Position numbers and translations under genes: made by a program | The notes under the pieces: generated by a model | Databases searched by the model: none | Told to the model about the DNA's origin: nothing | Seen by the model: the letters and a program-made list of their open reading frames with translations, nothing else | Part shown: positions 37,558 through 50,137 of the stretch, in pieces | Layout: each line of letters begins with the position of its first letter | How positions within the stretch are numbered: position 1 is the stretch's first letter | Source: Loxodes magnus | Lineage: Eukaryota > Ciliophora > Karyorelictea > Loxodida > Loxodidae | DNA length: 64,000 bases | Reading direction: 5' to 3' | Assembly (NCBI GenBank): GCA_946699065.1 | Contig: CAMPDV010000849.1 | Coordinates: 62,001-126,000, forward strand

Positions 37558-37914
37558 TCAGTCAAACTAGTAGGTAATCTGGTGCAGTGTATGCTGCATT
37601 GCGAGTAATCTCGCACTTGATGCCACTTGGATGAGCTATTCCATGCCCATCTGACCAGAAGGGTTGAACTCAGATACCTCCTGGTGGAGAGCAAACTTCA
37701 TCTGCTTCCTCGGTTTCACAGCTGAGACTGGTGATTCTGTGTGGGTTGTCTTTGAGGTTTGCTTCCGTTCCACTTGTTAGATTCCAGGTTATTAAGAAGA
37801 AAAGGATTAGGGTTATGAGAAGAATGACTGTTAAGAAGTGATTTCCTGCTTCCTCCCTTCCTTTTTGGCTAAGGAAGATGTGGTATAGAAGCCAGGTTTG
37901 AAACCTTCCACCAT
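37558..37914 (-). CDS. Short LINE-ORF1-like ORF, 118 aa, left-arm copy
   Basis: ATG 37914-37912 to TGA 37560-37558, 119 codons, open with TAA/TAG as Gln. It starts MVEGFKPGFYTTSS, the same start as the ORF1 element at 3594, and continues as a Q/S/K-rich chain with SSQQPGIQQVE and a more ordered end (MEQLIQVASSARLLAMQHT). No knuckle, endonuclease or RT follows; a SINE copy lies tail to tail beyond the stop. The right-arm copy 50138-50494 has the same length. Markedly GC-richer than surrounding DNA. Possibly the 5' fragment of a LINE ORF1, or a small non-autonomous element. Confidence 0.65.
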
Positions 37915-38276
37915 TTTTTTGATTGTAGACTAGTTATATAAAATAAATTTAAAGTTATTGATATAATTAATATAGCATTATAGTTAATAAAATTGTTATT
38001 TAGAAAGGTAAAAAGTACTAGTTTTTTAATAAAATTTTAAATGATAATTATAAATTTAATTCTGTAATTAAATTTAGATTATATAAGCTTCCTCGTTAAA
38101 AGTATAATAATACATATTTAATTATTAAACTATTATAAATAAAATAAAGCTAAGATATAAGACTCAAATAAATCAGTTTACTTATAAAAGATGAAGAGAA
38201 TAGATAGTTCGTTAATCTTAGTATTATGTTGAAATAGCTAGTTATATATGGATTATTTAAGTAGTTATTAATAAAA

Positions 38277-38348
38277 TGCCTCATGGTGTAACGGTTAGCA
38301 CTTTGGATTTTAAATCCAGCAATCCAAGTTCGATTCTCGGTGAGGCAA
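38277..38348 (+). tRNA. tRNA-Gln(UUA), left-arm copy
   Basis: Same gene as 21205 with two changes: T at position 32 of the anticodon loop (TTTTAAA, anticodon still TTA) and CCAAG instead of CCGAG in the T stem, which leaves one A-C mismatch. Followed by TTTT. Its right-arm partner at 49701-49772 is unmutated. Confidence 0.9.
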
Positions 38349-38349
38349 T

Positions 38350-40200
38350 TTTATAATTTTTTCATTAATTTTTTAAATGAAAATTATAAAAATAATATAA
38401 CTAGAATTTATAATTTAATGTTTATTTAATAACTAACTTTAAAAAACATTTAGAGTATTATTAATTTAGAAAAATAAATTATATAATTAATATAAATAAA
38501 TATCCTCATAGTATAAAAATCATTGAATAAAATTCTATTTAGAGCTATTATGTTCTTACTTATAAGCTTACTATTTTACCATTTAATATGAATTTAATTA
38601 ACTTTTGTAAATCTGAAAAATAATAACTAGAAAATATATTGTCTAAATAAAATAATTTATTTAAATATTAAAATTAAAAATAAATAAAATACTATAAAAT
38701 AATTTTTTACCAATAAAATTGAAATTAAGTTACTTTAATAAGCTTAATTGATTCAAGTTAGATAGTATTATATTTCTTAATTTAAATTTAGTTTGTTTTA
38801 CCTTAAATATAATTAATAATAAACATCTATAGTAGTAAGGATTTTTTAAATAGCAAACTAATGATATTTTCACAAGAAGAAAGTTATAAATAATTTATCT
38901 TAATTTATCTTTATTAATTTAGTAGGTTATCGATATATTTTATCCGAATATAAGATTTAATTTTATTAATTATTTTATTTATACTTTTTGTATGTTAAAA
39001 TAAAATTATTTATTATTTCACTCTATAACTTAAGGATATCATTCCTAAACTTTAGATAGATTAAAAATGATGTAACTTGGATATCATAATAACAATTAAT
39101 AAATAAAGAATTTCATTAAATTACTTTTATAAGTATTATTATTTGTCTTGCTTATTCTATCTAATTTAATTACTCAAATATATATAGAGATAATCTTATA
39201 TTATAAAGATAAAATTAACTAACTAGAATAAAGAATTTAATTTAAATTTTTAATATTTTTCGTATTTAAGATGATAAAATAAGTTATTAAAGGTTTATTT
39301 AAAATAAAATAATTAAATAGGTTGAATATATTTTATATTTCTTACTATTTTAGCAAAAGTATATTTAAAATTGAGAGCAAAATTTAATTATATTTTAGTT
39401 TAGTAAAAAATCAATAAACTAACTCACATTTTATTTAAAAGGAAATTAGAATTTTAACTAAATTATAAACTTTTAAAGAAAGATAAGAAACTATCTCTAA
39501 AATTATAATTCTTCTAGTTAAATTAATTTCTAAATTTAATGCTTTACAATTTAATAAACTTTTATATTTATATTCAATGACACTAATATGATAATTTAAT
39601 TACAATTTACATTTTAAAATACCTAATACCATATAAAATTTAGATAATTTTCCTTCTAAAATTAAAATAAAATTTTATATCAAATTATACTACTAAATCT
39701 TAGGCTTTAGCTTGATGTTACTATCTTCTAATACAATTTAATGATACCTTTAATTAGTTGCGTAATAATTATTCAGAAAATATTCTATAAATGTATCAAT
39801 GTTTTAGTGATAAAACTTGGTAAGAAATATTTAAAGCTACTTATGCTAATAAAAGAATTAAAAATAATACAAGTTACTTTAGTAGAAACTTCTAGTTTAT
39901 TAGTTAGATTGATAATTATATTATTTGAGTATCTAGTTTAGAAAATTAAAATTAATTGATTGTTAATATTTTGCTAAATTTAAAAAGATTTTTATTAATT
40001 TATAAAAACTAACAAAGCAACTAAAATTAAAGAATAATTAATATACTTTAAAGTAACTAATAAACAAATATAAATTAGAATCTAAAGCATTACATTTAAA
40101 GTTATTAAATATTTAATATATTTTTAATTTAATTTTATATTAAAGGATCATGCATGAGAGTCTTTATGCTATTAATAAACTTTTAAAGTTAAAATTAGTA
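38350..40200. other. AT-rich upstream part of unit D, no gene seen
   Basis: The part next to the tRNA (38350-38720) is repeated, diverged, at 44645-45010. The part from 39000 on resembles the upstream region of unit A (for example CAATGACACTAAT near 39575). No gene recognised. Confidence 0.5.
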
Positions 40201-40204
40201 AAAT

Positions 40205-40310
40205 GTAAAATTCCAGTGATAAGAACAAAAATTAAATAAATTATATAAAATTAAAGTTTAATTATTTAACTTAATGGATATTAAAAGAGACATAAGTACT
40301 AAGGAAAAAT
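40205..40310 (+). promoter_or_regulatory. Conserved upstream block of zinc-finger gene D
   Basis: AAATTCCAGTGATAAGAACA followed by ATG at 40274 and codons for MDIKRDISTKEKF. Unit E at 47769-47767(-) reads MDIKRDISTKEKF as well. The frame is not continuous with the zinc-finger ORF here (distance 635 nt). Confidence 0.45.
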
Positions 40311-40827
40311 TTATAATAAAGGGTAATTTAGTTTTATATTTAAATAATAAATTATATTTAGTATCTATGCCTTTAAAATATATTAAAACTAAACATCTGA
40401 AAAAAGTACCAAGTTAGATATTTATTTTTAAGATTATATCTTCAATATTAAAATTTAAAAATAAATAAAGTTTAAAGGATCTAATTAAGAGAAGAACGTT
40501 ATTAAAATAATCTTGCAAAAATTAAATAAAGGCTTTAAATTAGACTTAAGCTACTAAATAAAGTTAATATATAATAAACTTTGCTACTATTCTCTTAGTA
40601 AATTATTTTAGTTAAATTTATATATAATTTTCATTATTTCACTCAAATTAGTTTACTCTTTTAAAATATCTAAATTTCTACTATAAACATCTACAACGAT
40701 TTATTAATTTATCTTTCAGTTTTAACTGAAATATTTCATAAATAATAAACCTTTTAAACTAAAATACTCAAATTTAAATTAAAGTAGCTTCTTTAACTTA
40801 AGTTAACAAAATAAATAAAATAGACTA

Positions 40828-40908
40828 TCCTTTAACACTTTAATTAAACTTAAAATTAAAGAGTATCCTAGTATTTATTAAGACATACTTAATCAAATTA
40901 TAATTAAA
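40828..40908 (+). promoter_or_regulatory. Conserved 80-bp leader of the zinc-finger genes
   Basis: TTTAACACTTTAATT..AAAGAGTATCCTAGTATTTATTAAGACATACTT lies directly before the start codon. The same sequence precedes all six genes: 6751-6821(+), 17980-18050(-), 27068-27140(-), 47134-47214(-) and 61836-61906(+). As the most conserved non-coding stretch of the units it probably holds the promoter and transcription start. No TATA box can be assigned in such AT-rich DNA. Confidence 0.5.
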
Positions 40909-41745
40909 ATGTGCAAGGGTCTCTTCTAAGTTACGAGTCACGATAACTTTTCTGACTTGAGCCACGTTTTCTTCAACAAGAGAGTCAGAGATGAAGCTTT
41001 ACCCAGTCTTATGCAAGATAATACTCTAAAAAAGGTAAGATTTTTTATACAGTTAAAAACACTTCAAACTTAATCTACTGCTACTATACAAATCCATGAA
41101 TCAGGTATCTAAAATATTCAAAAATAAATGCTTAATTAATAACTTTTATCCACTCATTCGGATGAAAGTATAAACAAAGTGGTTGTCTAAGCTCAAGAAG
41201 TTACTTTTGGTATTCTCCGTGACTTAACTCAAGAAAATATAGAAGAGAATCAGGAATAATTAAAAGAAGAAAATGAGTAGAACGAAATGGCTTTAGAAGC
41301 AGCTGATTTAGCGTAAATGAGGTTTTACTGCTAACATTGCTAAAAGTAGTATAAGAATAAGAAGACTTATAACTCTCATGTCTAAACTAAACACAATGAT
41401 ACCAAACCTTTTTTATGCAGCATTTGCTAAAAAAGATTTAAAAGACCTGATTATTTATAGAAGCACAAAGAATCTCATAAATAAGATAAAGAAATTCCTT
41501 GCAACGAGTGTGATAAAAAATTTAAGTCGAAGCACACTCATGAAAAACACGTTAAAACAGTACATAAAAAAATAATATGTGGAACATGTCCGTGCTGTAA
41601 TAAAGGATTCACTCGAATGGATTATTTAAAGAAGCATTTACAAAGAGGATAATAAAAATACAAATGTAACTATCAAGGATGCGGAAAGAAATTAGCAAGT
41701 AAATAATCGATGGAAAGACACAATGCGACAATGCACTAAGGTTGA
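40909..41745 (+). CDS. C2H2 zinc-finger protein, copy D (278 aa), reference copy
   Basis: Single exon from ATG 40909 to TGA 41745, read with TAA/TAG as Gln; no TGA and no Trp inside. Residues 1-135: no recognised domain, acidic and Q-rich before the fingers. Finger 1: C141, C144, H157, H162. Finger 2: C170, C173, H186, H190. Finger 3: C198, C201, H214, H219. Degenerate finger 4: C227, C230, H243, then LQRG instead of a second His. Finger 5: C253, C258, H271, H276. It should act in the nucleus as a sequence-specific DNA (or RNA) binder. Start chosen because conservation among six copies begins there. No transposase or other gene is recognised in the unit, so whether the protein serves the repeat or the host is unknown. 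Confidence 0.93.
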
Positions 41746-42359
41746 AATATAGATTTTTTATTTTCGTTTATATTAGTTCCTTAATTATAAGCATGATATT
41801 AATATTATATTTAGTCTTAAAATCCTTAACAAATAAACGATTTTTCTTATTGAATGTAAAAAGAAGCATACCAGTTATATTAAATAGTTTGATATGTAAA
41901 TTATTAATTATTTATTAAATGTGTCAAGCAGTTTTTAGAGCTGGATATCGGAATTTACAATTTTAAAATTTGAGTTAATATTTCTCTCTTAAATATAAGA
42001 GTTAATAAATAATTAATTTTAAAAGCAAAATTAACTTAAGAAAGAAATGAAGTGAAATAATTTTTAGAATAAGATTTGTTGGTTTTAATGATGTATAGAC
42101 ATATTGTAGTGATTTATCTTTGCTAATATTTTAATAAGTAACTATTATCTATAGCATAATTTAAATATAAGTAAATTAATAATTAATAAAAGTTGATGTA
42201 AAGTTAATTTAAGAATAAATTTTACAGTCATATTTCTATGCTTTATAATTATTTTATAGGATATAAATGCAAATAATAAAGTTTAACGTTTGAAGGTTTT
42301 TAAAGTATATTGAGAATTTTATATTAAAATTAATTACCTCTTTCACTTTATTTTTTTAA

Positions 42360-45300
42360 TTATTTCTATCTCAGAAACTTCGAGTAGATATAAAGCTCAA
42401 TTGTTTTTCTGAACAAGTGGAAAAATTTTAATTAATCAAAGTGGAAAGAATTAATGAGATAATTTTTAGTAAAAAATTTACTTTATTATATTTTTATTAA
42501 ATAATAATAGAAGAAATCATTGTACTTATGAGTAGATTACTCTTGTAGCTAATTTTTAATTTTTTATAATTCATATATTTTTAGTCTTTTTAGATGATTT
42601 AAGTCATAATACTCGAAACTTTTCTTAAAAATTAATTATTTAAAGACACTTAGTATAAAATTATTTAAGCGAAGAATATAATTAGAATTTATGAAAATTT
42701 GCTTTTAAACATACTAAAAGATTTATTTTAAATAATTTTTATAATCTGTCTAAAATTTAGTGATTTATAAGGATAAATTAATAAGAATTTACAAATTATT
42801 GCTAAATTTAAAATAAAAAGAATTGATTTTTGATATAATCGCTTTATTAATTACATTTAAGCTTTTGCCTTAAATTAATAATGTAATATCTTAATAAAGA
42901 TAACTATTTATGCTAAAATATTTAAAATCTTTAATTAAAAATGTTTTATTAATTGTTAAATCTTAGTAAATTTAAGTTAAATATTTCTTTAATTTTATTT
43001 AATTTTTCTAAAAATAAATAACTTTATAATAATATTTATTAAATTTCGAATAATAATTAGACTTCTTTTTAAAATTAAAAATAATTAAATCTTTATAAAA
43101 AGCATTTACACTTGTAAATTTTATTATATTTATTTTATTACACAATTTTTGAAACTAGTTGCACTTAAAATAGATTTATAAATATTTATATGCATAAAAG
43201 ATAATTATTTTATTCAAATCTGAAATTTATTCTTCATTTAGAAATAATTTTGCTCATAAATTAAATAAAATAAACTATCTTTTAAAGTCTTTTGTAAAAT
43301 TAGATTTAGTTTTTTTTAATTTCAATAAGATAAGAATCTCATATGTATTCCTTTTATTGTTAAAGTATATTAAGTCTATTTATAAAAATTAAATGGATCT
43401 CATTTTTTAAATTAGCGGAGTAAAATTATGAAACAAATTTTATATTAATATTCTTAGAAATTAAATTTACGAAAATATAAATAAATTAAAAATTTATAAT
43501 TCAAGAAATAAATTAAAAAATATTTAAATAAATTAAAAAAAGTTTATTAATAAAATTTATCTCAATAAGTAAATAATAAAAAATTAAAGTTTTAATTTAT
43601 AAATAAATATTTTTTACATATTCTTAATAATTATATTTTTAAATAATTTAATTAAATAAAAATAATTTAAAATTAATAATTCTTTATATGTTGATATTAA
43701 TGTTTTTATAAAAGCAAACTATTATAATTTAACGAAAGCTATACTTATTTTTAATTAAAGAATATTTATCAGTTATTTAATATTGTTATTATTTATTATT
43801 CTATCTTGATTGAAACAAATAATTATAAACATTAATATATTTAACAAAAAAAATATTAAATTTTTATTTTTACATTATAAGATCTAATTTTTTAAAGTAT
43901 TTTAATTACTTATATCTCTAAGATATTTCATATAAAGATGGATTAATTGAATGAAACTAAAGTTTTAATATTAATAATTAGATAATTTAATAAATTTAAA
44001 TTATTCTTTAATCATTAAATTAGGCTAAAATATTATTTAATTTATATTATAAGATAGAAATTAATTTTATCACTTACTATTTTATTTTTTCTAATATATA
44101 GTAATTATTTTATTTATATAATTTATATAATTTATTTAAGATATTTTTTATATAATAAAAACAAGAAAAATTAGTAAAGTTAGTTTAATGAGTGACAATA
44201 AAACATAAAAAATAATGAAAGATTAAATAAAATGAAAGCTATTAGTAAATTAATATTTATTAATTATTTTATAAATAATTAAATTATATAAAAATACAAT
44301 AGCACTATAATTATTATTTACCTAAATTATAACATATTAATATTAATTATAATTACTAAAACTGCTTTATGTGAGCAACAAATATTACTTTAAAAAGAAA
44401 TTATTTATTTAAGTTAATTGTTTATTTAAAAAAATTATTAATTTAATTAAAAAAATAATAAGATATTAAATAAAATTATTTAAAACATTATAATAAATTG
44501 TTTATAAATTTCATTTTATGTATAAATAAGCTTTTTATATATGCATTATTTAAGTACTTATTAAAGGAAATGCCTCATGGTATAACGGTTAGTACTTTGG
44601 ATTTTAAATCTAGCAATCCGAATTCAATTTTTAAAGAGGCAATTTTATAATTTTTTTATTAATTTTTTAAATGAAAACTATAAAAATAATATAATTATAA
44701 TTTATAATTTAATCTTTATTTAATAAATAACTTTTTCTAAAACATTTAGAAAATTATTAATAAGAAAAATATATTATATTATATTATAAAACTAAATAAA
44801 AAATTCTGACAATATAAAATTAATTTAGTTATATTTATTAGAATAATAAGTTCTTATTTATAAACTAGCTATTTTATTATTTAATATGAATATAATTTAA
44901 CTTTTGTAAAATTGAAATATAATAATGAGAAAATAAATAATTTATTTATTAGCTAACCCTAATTAAAAAAACAAAAGATTAAATAAATATTTTAAAATAA
45001 AAATTAAATTCAATAATAAGCTTAGTTTATTCTTAGTAAGATTTAAATCTTTTTTAATATGTAGAATAGATGAGAAAGAAAAGTTAAAGAAATAATAAAA
45101 TTACAATTATTCTGGATAAATTACAGGGGTATCCAAAAAAATAATGATTCTAGTCTAAAAAAGGTTTAAAAGATTGAAAATTAGAATATTAAATCAATAG
45201 AATAGTTATCAGTCAATTTGTAATAAAATTAAAAAGTAAAATAAAAAAATAAAAACATCGTGCTTGGAAAGCAGCTAGATTTTTTTTAATATAGTTATAA

Positions 45301-45690
45301 ATTAAAAAAAATCAATTTAATTTTATAATCTCAAGAACAATGCAAGATAAAAATATTTTAAGAATAAAATAAAAAAATTTCAATCAAATTTATTAAGCAA
45401 ACTAAAATACAAAAAAGGAAAAAATAAAAATTATTTGGAAATTTTAAAAGAAAAATTTTAATATTTTTTGAACAATTTAAATAAATAAAAAAGAACCAAA
45501 GAAATTATAAAATTTAATTTCAATTATAATAAAAATATTTGCAAGTTAAATATAAATAAATGTAAAATTTTAGCAAGCAATTTGTAATAGAGAAAAAAAT
45601 ATTCTAATTGCTAAAATTTTAACAAAGACTACATAAATTAAAATAGATGATAAATTATTTTTAAAATATAATCTAAAAAGATCATTAAAA
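42360..45690. other. Central spacer of the giant palindrome
   Basis: Not shared between the arms. 42490-43560 is a diverged downstream segment of unit D, similar to 15250-16900 and 23850-25400 in reverse. 43600-44500 is A/T-only in character with nothing seen. 44500-45010 is a diverged copy of the tRNA-Gln neighbourhood (38240-38720). 45020-45690 is AT-rich with no recognised feature. The palindrome was therefore built from units that already existed as repeats. Confidence 0.55.
44571..44642 (+). pseudogene. tRNA-Gln(UUA) pseudogene
   Basis: Starts TGCCTCATGGTATAACGG like the functional genes and keeps the anticodon loop TTTTAAA. The T arm has decayed (CCGAA-TTCAATT-TTTAA) and the 3' acceptor strand is damaged (AGAGGCA). 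Flanks match 38240-38720, so it is an old segmental copy of that tRNA locus. Confidence 0.85.
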
Positions 45691-46296
45691 AATAAAGTGA
45701 AAGAGGTAATTAATTTTAATATAAAGTTCTGACTTAACTTTAAAAGCCTTCAAACGTTAAACTTTATTATTTGCATTTATATCCTATAAAATAATTATAA
45801 AGCATAGAAATATGACTGTAAAATTTATTCTTAAATTAACTTTATATCAACTTTTATTAATTATTAATTTACTTATATTTAAATTATGCTATAGATAATA
45901 GTTACTTATTAAAATATTAGCAAAGATAAATCACTACAATATGTCTATACATCATTAAAACCAACAAATCTTATTCTAAAAATTATTTCACTTCATTTGT
46001 TTCTTAAGTCAATTTTTCTTTTAAAATTAATTATTTATTAACTCTTATATTTAAGAGAGAAATATTAACTCAAATTTTAAAATTGTAAATTCCGATATCC
46101 AGCTCTAAAAACTGCTTGATACATTTAATAAATTATTAATAATTTACATATCATACTATTTAATATAACTGCTATGCTTCTTTTTACATTCAATAAGAAA
46201 AATCGTTTACTTATTTAGGATTTTAAAACTAAATATAAAATTTATAGCAGGCTTATAATTAAGGAACTAATATAAACGAAAATAATAGTCTATATT

Positions 46297-47133
46297 TCAA
46301 CCTTAGTGCATTGTCGCATTGTGTCTTTCCATCGATTATTTACTTGCTAATTTCTTTCCGCATCCTTGATAGTTACATTTGTATTTTTATTATCCTCTTT
46401 GTAAATGCTTCTTTAAATAATCCATTCGAGTGAATCCTTTGTTACAGCACTGACAAGTTCCACATATTATTTTTTTATGTACTGTTTTAACGTGTTTTTC
46501 ATGAGTGTGCTTCGACTTAAATTTTTTATCACACTCGTTGCAAGAAAATTCTTTATCTTATTTATGTGATTCTTTGTGCTTCTATAAATAATCGGGTCTT
46601 TTAAATCTTTTTTAACAAATGCCGCATAAAAAAGGTTTGGTATCATTGTGTTTAGTTTAGACATGAGAGTTATAAGTTTTCTTATTCTTATATTACTTTT
46701 AGCAAATTTAGCAGTAAAACTCCATTTACGCTAAATCAGCTGCTTCTAAAGCCATTTCATACTACTCATTTTCTTCTTTTAATTATTCCTGATTCTCTTC
46801 TATATTTTCTTGAGGCAAGTCACGGAGAATACCAAAAGTAACTTCTTGAGCTTAGACAACCACTTTGTTTATACTTTCATCTGGATGAGTGGATAAAAGT
46901 TATTAATTTAGCATTTATTTTTGAATATTTTAGATACCTGATTCATGGATTTGTATAGTAGCAGTAGATTAAGTTTGAAGTGTTTTTAACTGTATAATAA
47001 AATTTACCTTTTTTAGAGTATTATCTTGCATAAGACTGGGTAAAGCTTCATCTCTGACTCTCTTGTTGAAGAAAACGTGGCTCAAGTCAGAAAAGTTATC
47101 GTGACTCGTAACTTAGAAGAGACCCTTGCACAT
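46297..47133 (-). CDS. C2H2 zinc-finger protein, copy E (278 aa)
   Basis: Palindromic partner of copy D with identical length: ATG 47133-47131, TGA 46299-46297, open with TAA/TAG as Gln. It differs from D at only scattered positions, e.g. the first finger (CQIC as in A) and KDPIIY/KDLIIY-region codons. All finger ligands seen in D are kept and the fourth finger lacks its second His too. It faces D across the central spacer. Confidence 0.92.
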
Positions 47134-47736
47134 TTTAATTATAATTTGATTAAGTATGTCTTAATAAATACTAGGATACTCTTTAATTTTAAGTTTATTT
47201 AAAGTGTTAAGGGATAGTCTATTTTATTTATTTTGTTAACTTAAGTTAAAGAAGCTACTTTAATTTAAATTTGAGTATTTTAGTTTAAAAGGTTTATTAT
47301 TTATGAAATATTTCAGTTAAAACTGAAAGATAAATTAATAAATCGTTGTAGATGTTTATAGTAGAAATTTAGATATTTTAAAAGAGTAAACTAATTTGAG
47401 TGAAATAATGAAAATTATAAATAAATTTAACTAAAATAATTTACTAAGAGAATAGTAGCAAATTTATTATATATTAATTTTATTTAGTAGCTTAAATCTA
47501 GTTTAAAGCATTTATTTAATTTTTGCAAGATTATTTTAATAATTTTCTTCTCTTAATTAGATCCTTTAAATATTATTTATTTTGTAAAATTAATATTGTT
47601 AGAATTAAAACTTAGAAATAAATATCTAACTTATTACCTTTTTCAGATGTTTAGTTTTAATATATTTTAAAGGCATAGATACTAAATATATTTAATTATT
47701 TAAATATAAAACTAAATTACCCTTTTTTATAAATTT

Positions 47737-47830
47737 TTCCTTAGTACTTATGTCTCTTTTAATATCCATTAAGTTAAATAATTAAACTTTAATTTTATAT
47801 AATTTATTTAATTTTTGTTCTTATCACTGG
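47737..47830 (-). promoter_or_regulatory. Conserved upstream block of zinc-finger gene E
   Basis: Minus-strand TTCCAGTGATAAGAACA, then ATG 47769-47767 with codons for MDIKRDISTKEK. Same arrangement as unit D. Confidence 0.45.
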
Positions 47831-49700
47831 AATTTTAAATTTGAAAGAACTTTTAACTTTAAAAGTTTATTAATAGCATAAAGACTCTCATGCATGATCC
47901 TTTAATATAAAATTAAATTAAAAATATATTAAATATTTAATAACTTTAAATGTAATGCTTTAGATTCTAATTTATATTTGTTTATTAGTTATTTTAAAGT
48001 ATATTAGTGAGTCTTTAATTTTAGTTGCTTTGTTAGTTTTTATAAATTAATATAAATCTTTTTAAATTTAGCAAAATATTAGCAATCAATTAATTTTAAT
48101 TCTCTAAACTAGATACTTAAATCATATAATATAATTCAAATTAATAAATTAGATGTTTATTACTAAAATAACTTGTATTATTTTTAATTTTTTATTAGCT
48201 TAAGTAGCTTTAAATATTTCTTACCTAGTTTTATCACTAAAACAAAGGTAGATTTATAGAATATTTTCTGAATAATTATTACGCAACTAATTAAAGGTAT
48301 CATTAAGTTATATTAGAAGATAGTAGCCTCAAGCTAAAGTCTAAGATTTAGTAGAATAATTTGATATAAAATTTTATTTTAATTTTAGAAGGAAAACAAT
48401 CTAAATTTTATATGGTATTAGGTATTTTAAAATGTAAATTGTAATTAAATTATCATATTAGTGTCATTGAATATAAATATAAAAGTTTATTAAATTGTAA
48501 AGCATTAAATTTAGAAATTAATTATAACTAGAAGAATTATAATTTTAGAGATAGTTTCTTATCTTTCTTTAAAAGTTTATAATTTAGTTAAAATTCTAAT
48601 TTCCTTTTAAATAAAATGTTAGTTAGCTTATTGATTTTTTAATAAACTAAAATATAATTAAATTTTGCTGTCAATTTTAAATATACTTTTGCTAAAATAG
48701 TAAGAAATATAAAATATATTCAACCTATTTAATTATTTTATTTTAAATAAACCTTTAGTAACTTATTTTATCATCTTAAATACGAAAAATATTAAAAATT
48801 TAAATTAAATTCTTTATTCTAGTTAGTTAATTTTATCTTTATAATATAAGATTATCTCTATATATATTTGAGTAATTAAATTAGATAGAATAAGCAAGAC
48901 AAATAATAATACTTATAAAAGTAATTTGATGACATTCTTTATTTATTAATTGTTTTTATTATATCCAAGTTACATCATTTTTAATCTATCTAAAGTTTAG
49001 GAATGATATCCTTAAGTTATAGAGTGAAATAATAAATAATTTTATTTTAACATACAAAAAGTATAAATAAAATAATTAATAAAATTAAATCTTATATCTC
49101 AGGTAAAATATATCGATAACCTACTAAATTAATATAGATAAATTAAGATTAATTATTTATAACTTTCTTCTTGTGAAAATATAATTAGTTTGCTATTTAA
49201 AAAATCCTTACTACTTATAGATGTTTATTATTAATTATATTTAAGATAAAACAAACTAAATTTAAATTAAGAAATATAATATTATCTAACTTGAATCAAT
49301 TAAGCTTATTAAAGTAACTTAATTTCACTTTTGCAGGTAAAAAAATTATTTTATAGTATTTTATTTATTTTTAATTTTAATATTTAACTAAATTATTTTA
49401 TTTAGATAATTACTTTCTAGTTACTATTTTTCAAATTTACAAAAGTTAAATTAAATTCATATTAAATATTAAAATAGCTAAGCTTATAAGTAAGAACTTA
49501 ATAGCTCTAAATAAGAATTTTACTCAATGATTTTATTCTATGAGGATATTTATTTATATTAATTATATAATATATTTTTCTAAATTAATAATTCTCTAAA
49601 TGTTTTTTAAAGTTAGTTATTAAATAAGCATTAAATTATAAATTCTAGTTATATTATTTTTATAATTTTCATTTAAAAAATTAATGAAAAAATTATAAAA

Positions 49701-49772
49701 TTGCCTCACCGAGAATCGAACTCGGATTGCTGGATTTAAAGTCCAAAGTGCTAACCGTTACACCATGAGGCA
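49701..49772 (-). tRNA. tRNA-Gln(UUA), right-arm copy
   Basis: Full cloverleaf: acceptor TGCCTCA/TGAGGCA, anticodon loop CTTTAAA (TTA), T arm CCGAG/CTCGG, followed by TTTT on the minus strand. It agrees with 21205-21276 and lacks the two changes of its mirror copy at 38277. Confidence 0.95.
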
Positions 49773-50137
49773 TTTCCTTTAATAAGTACTTAAATAATCC
49801 ATATATAACTAGCTTATTTCAACCTAATACTAAGTTTAACGAACTATCTATTCTCGTCATCTTTTATAAGTAAACTGATTTATTTGAGTCTTATATCTTA
49901 ACTTTATTTTATTTATAATAGTTTAATAATTAAATAATTATTATTATACTTTTAACGAGGAAGCTTATATAATCTAAATTTAATTACAGAATTAAATTTA
50001 TAATTATCATTTAAAATTTTATTAAAAAACTAGTATTTTTTACCTTTCTAAATAACAATTTTATTAACTATAATGCTATATTAATTATATCAATAACTTT
50101 AAATTTATTTTATATAACTAGTCTACAATCAAAAAAA

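Larger units (their letters stand above)
24985..42360 (+). repeat. Left arm of giant inverted repeat (palindrome)
   Basis: Matches the reverse complement of 45690-64000 nearly continuously. Checked points include LINE tail 24985/64000, gene C/F, tRNA-Cys 33155/54888, SINE 37201/50851, ORF 37558/50494, tRNA-Gln 38277/49772, gene D/E and the inner edge TTACCTCTTTCACTTTATTT at about 42345/45710. Sampled blocks agree at nearly all positions, with scattered indels. It carries zinc-finger units C (minus) and D (plus). The outer end coincides with the LINE tail of the composite SINE and the right arm continues beyond the window. Confidence 0.93.

Noticed and set aside
41033-41055. A possible tiny intron GTAAG...ATACAG in the zinc-finger gene
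   Set aside because: Boundaries look like GT-AG, but in copies B-F the sequence stays in frame when read through and encodes part of a continuous conserved protein, so no intron is needed.
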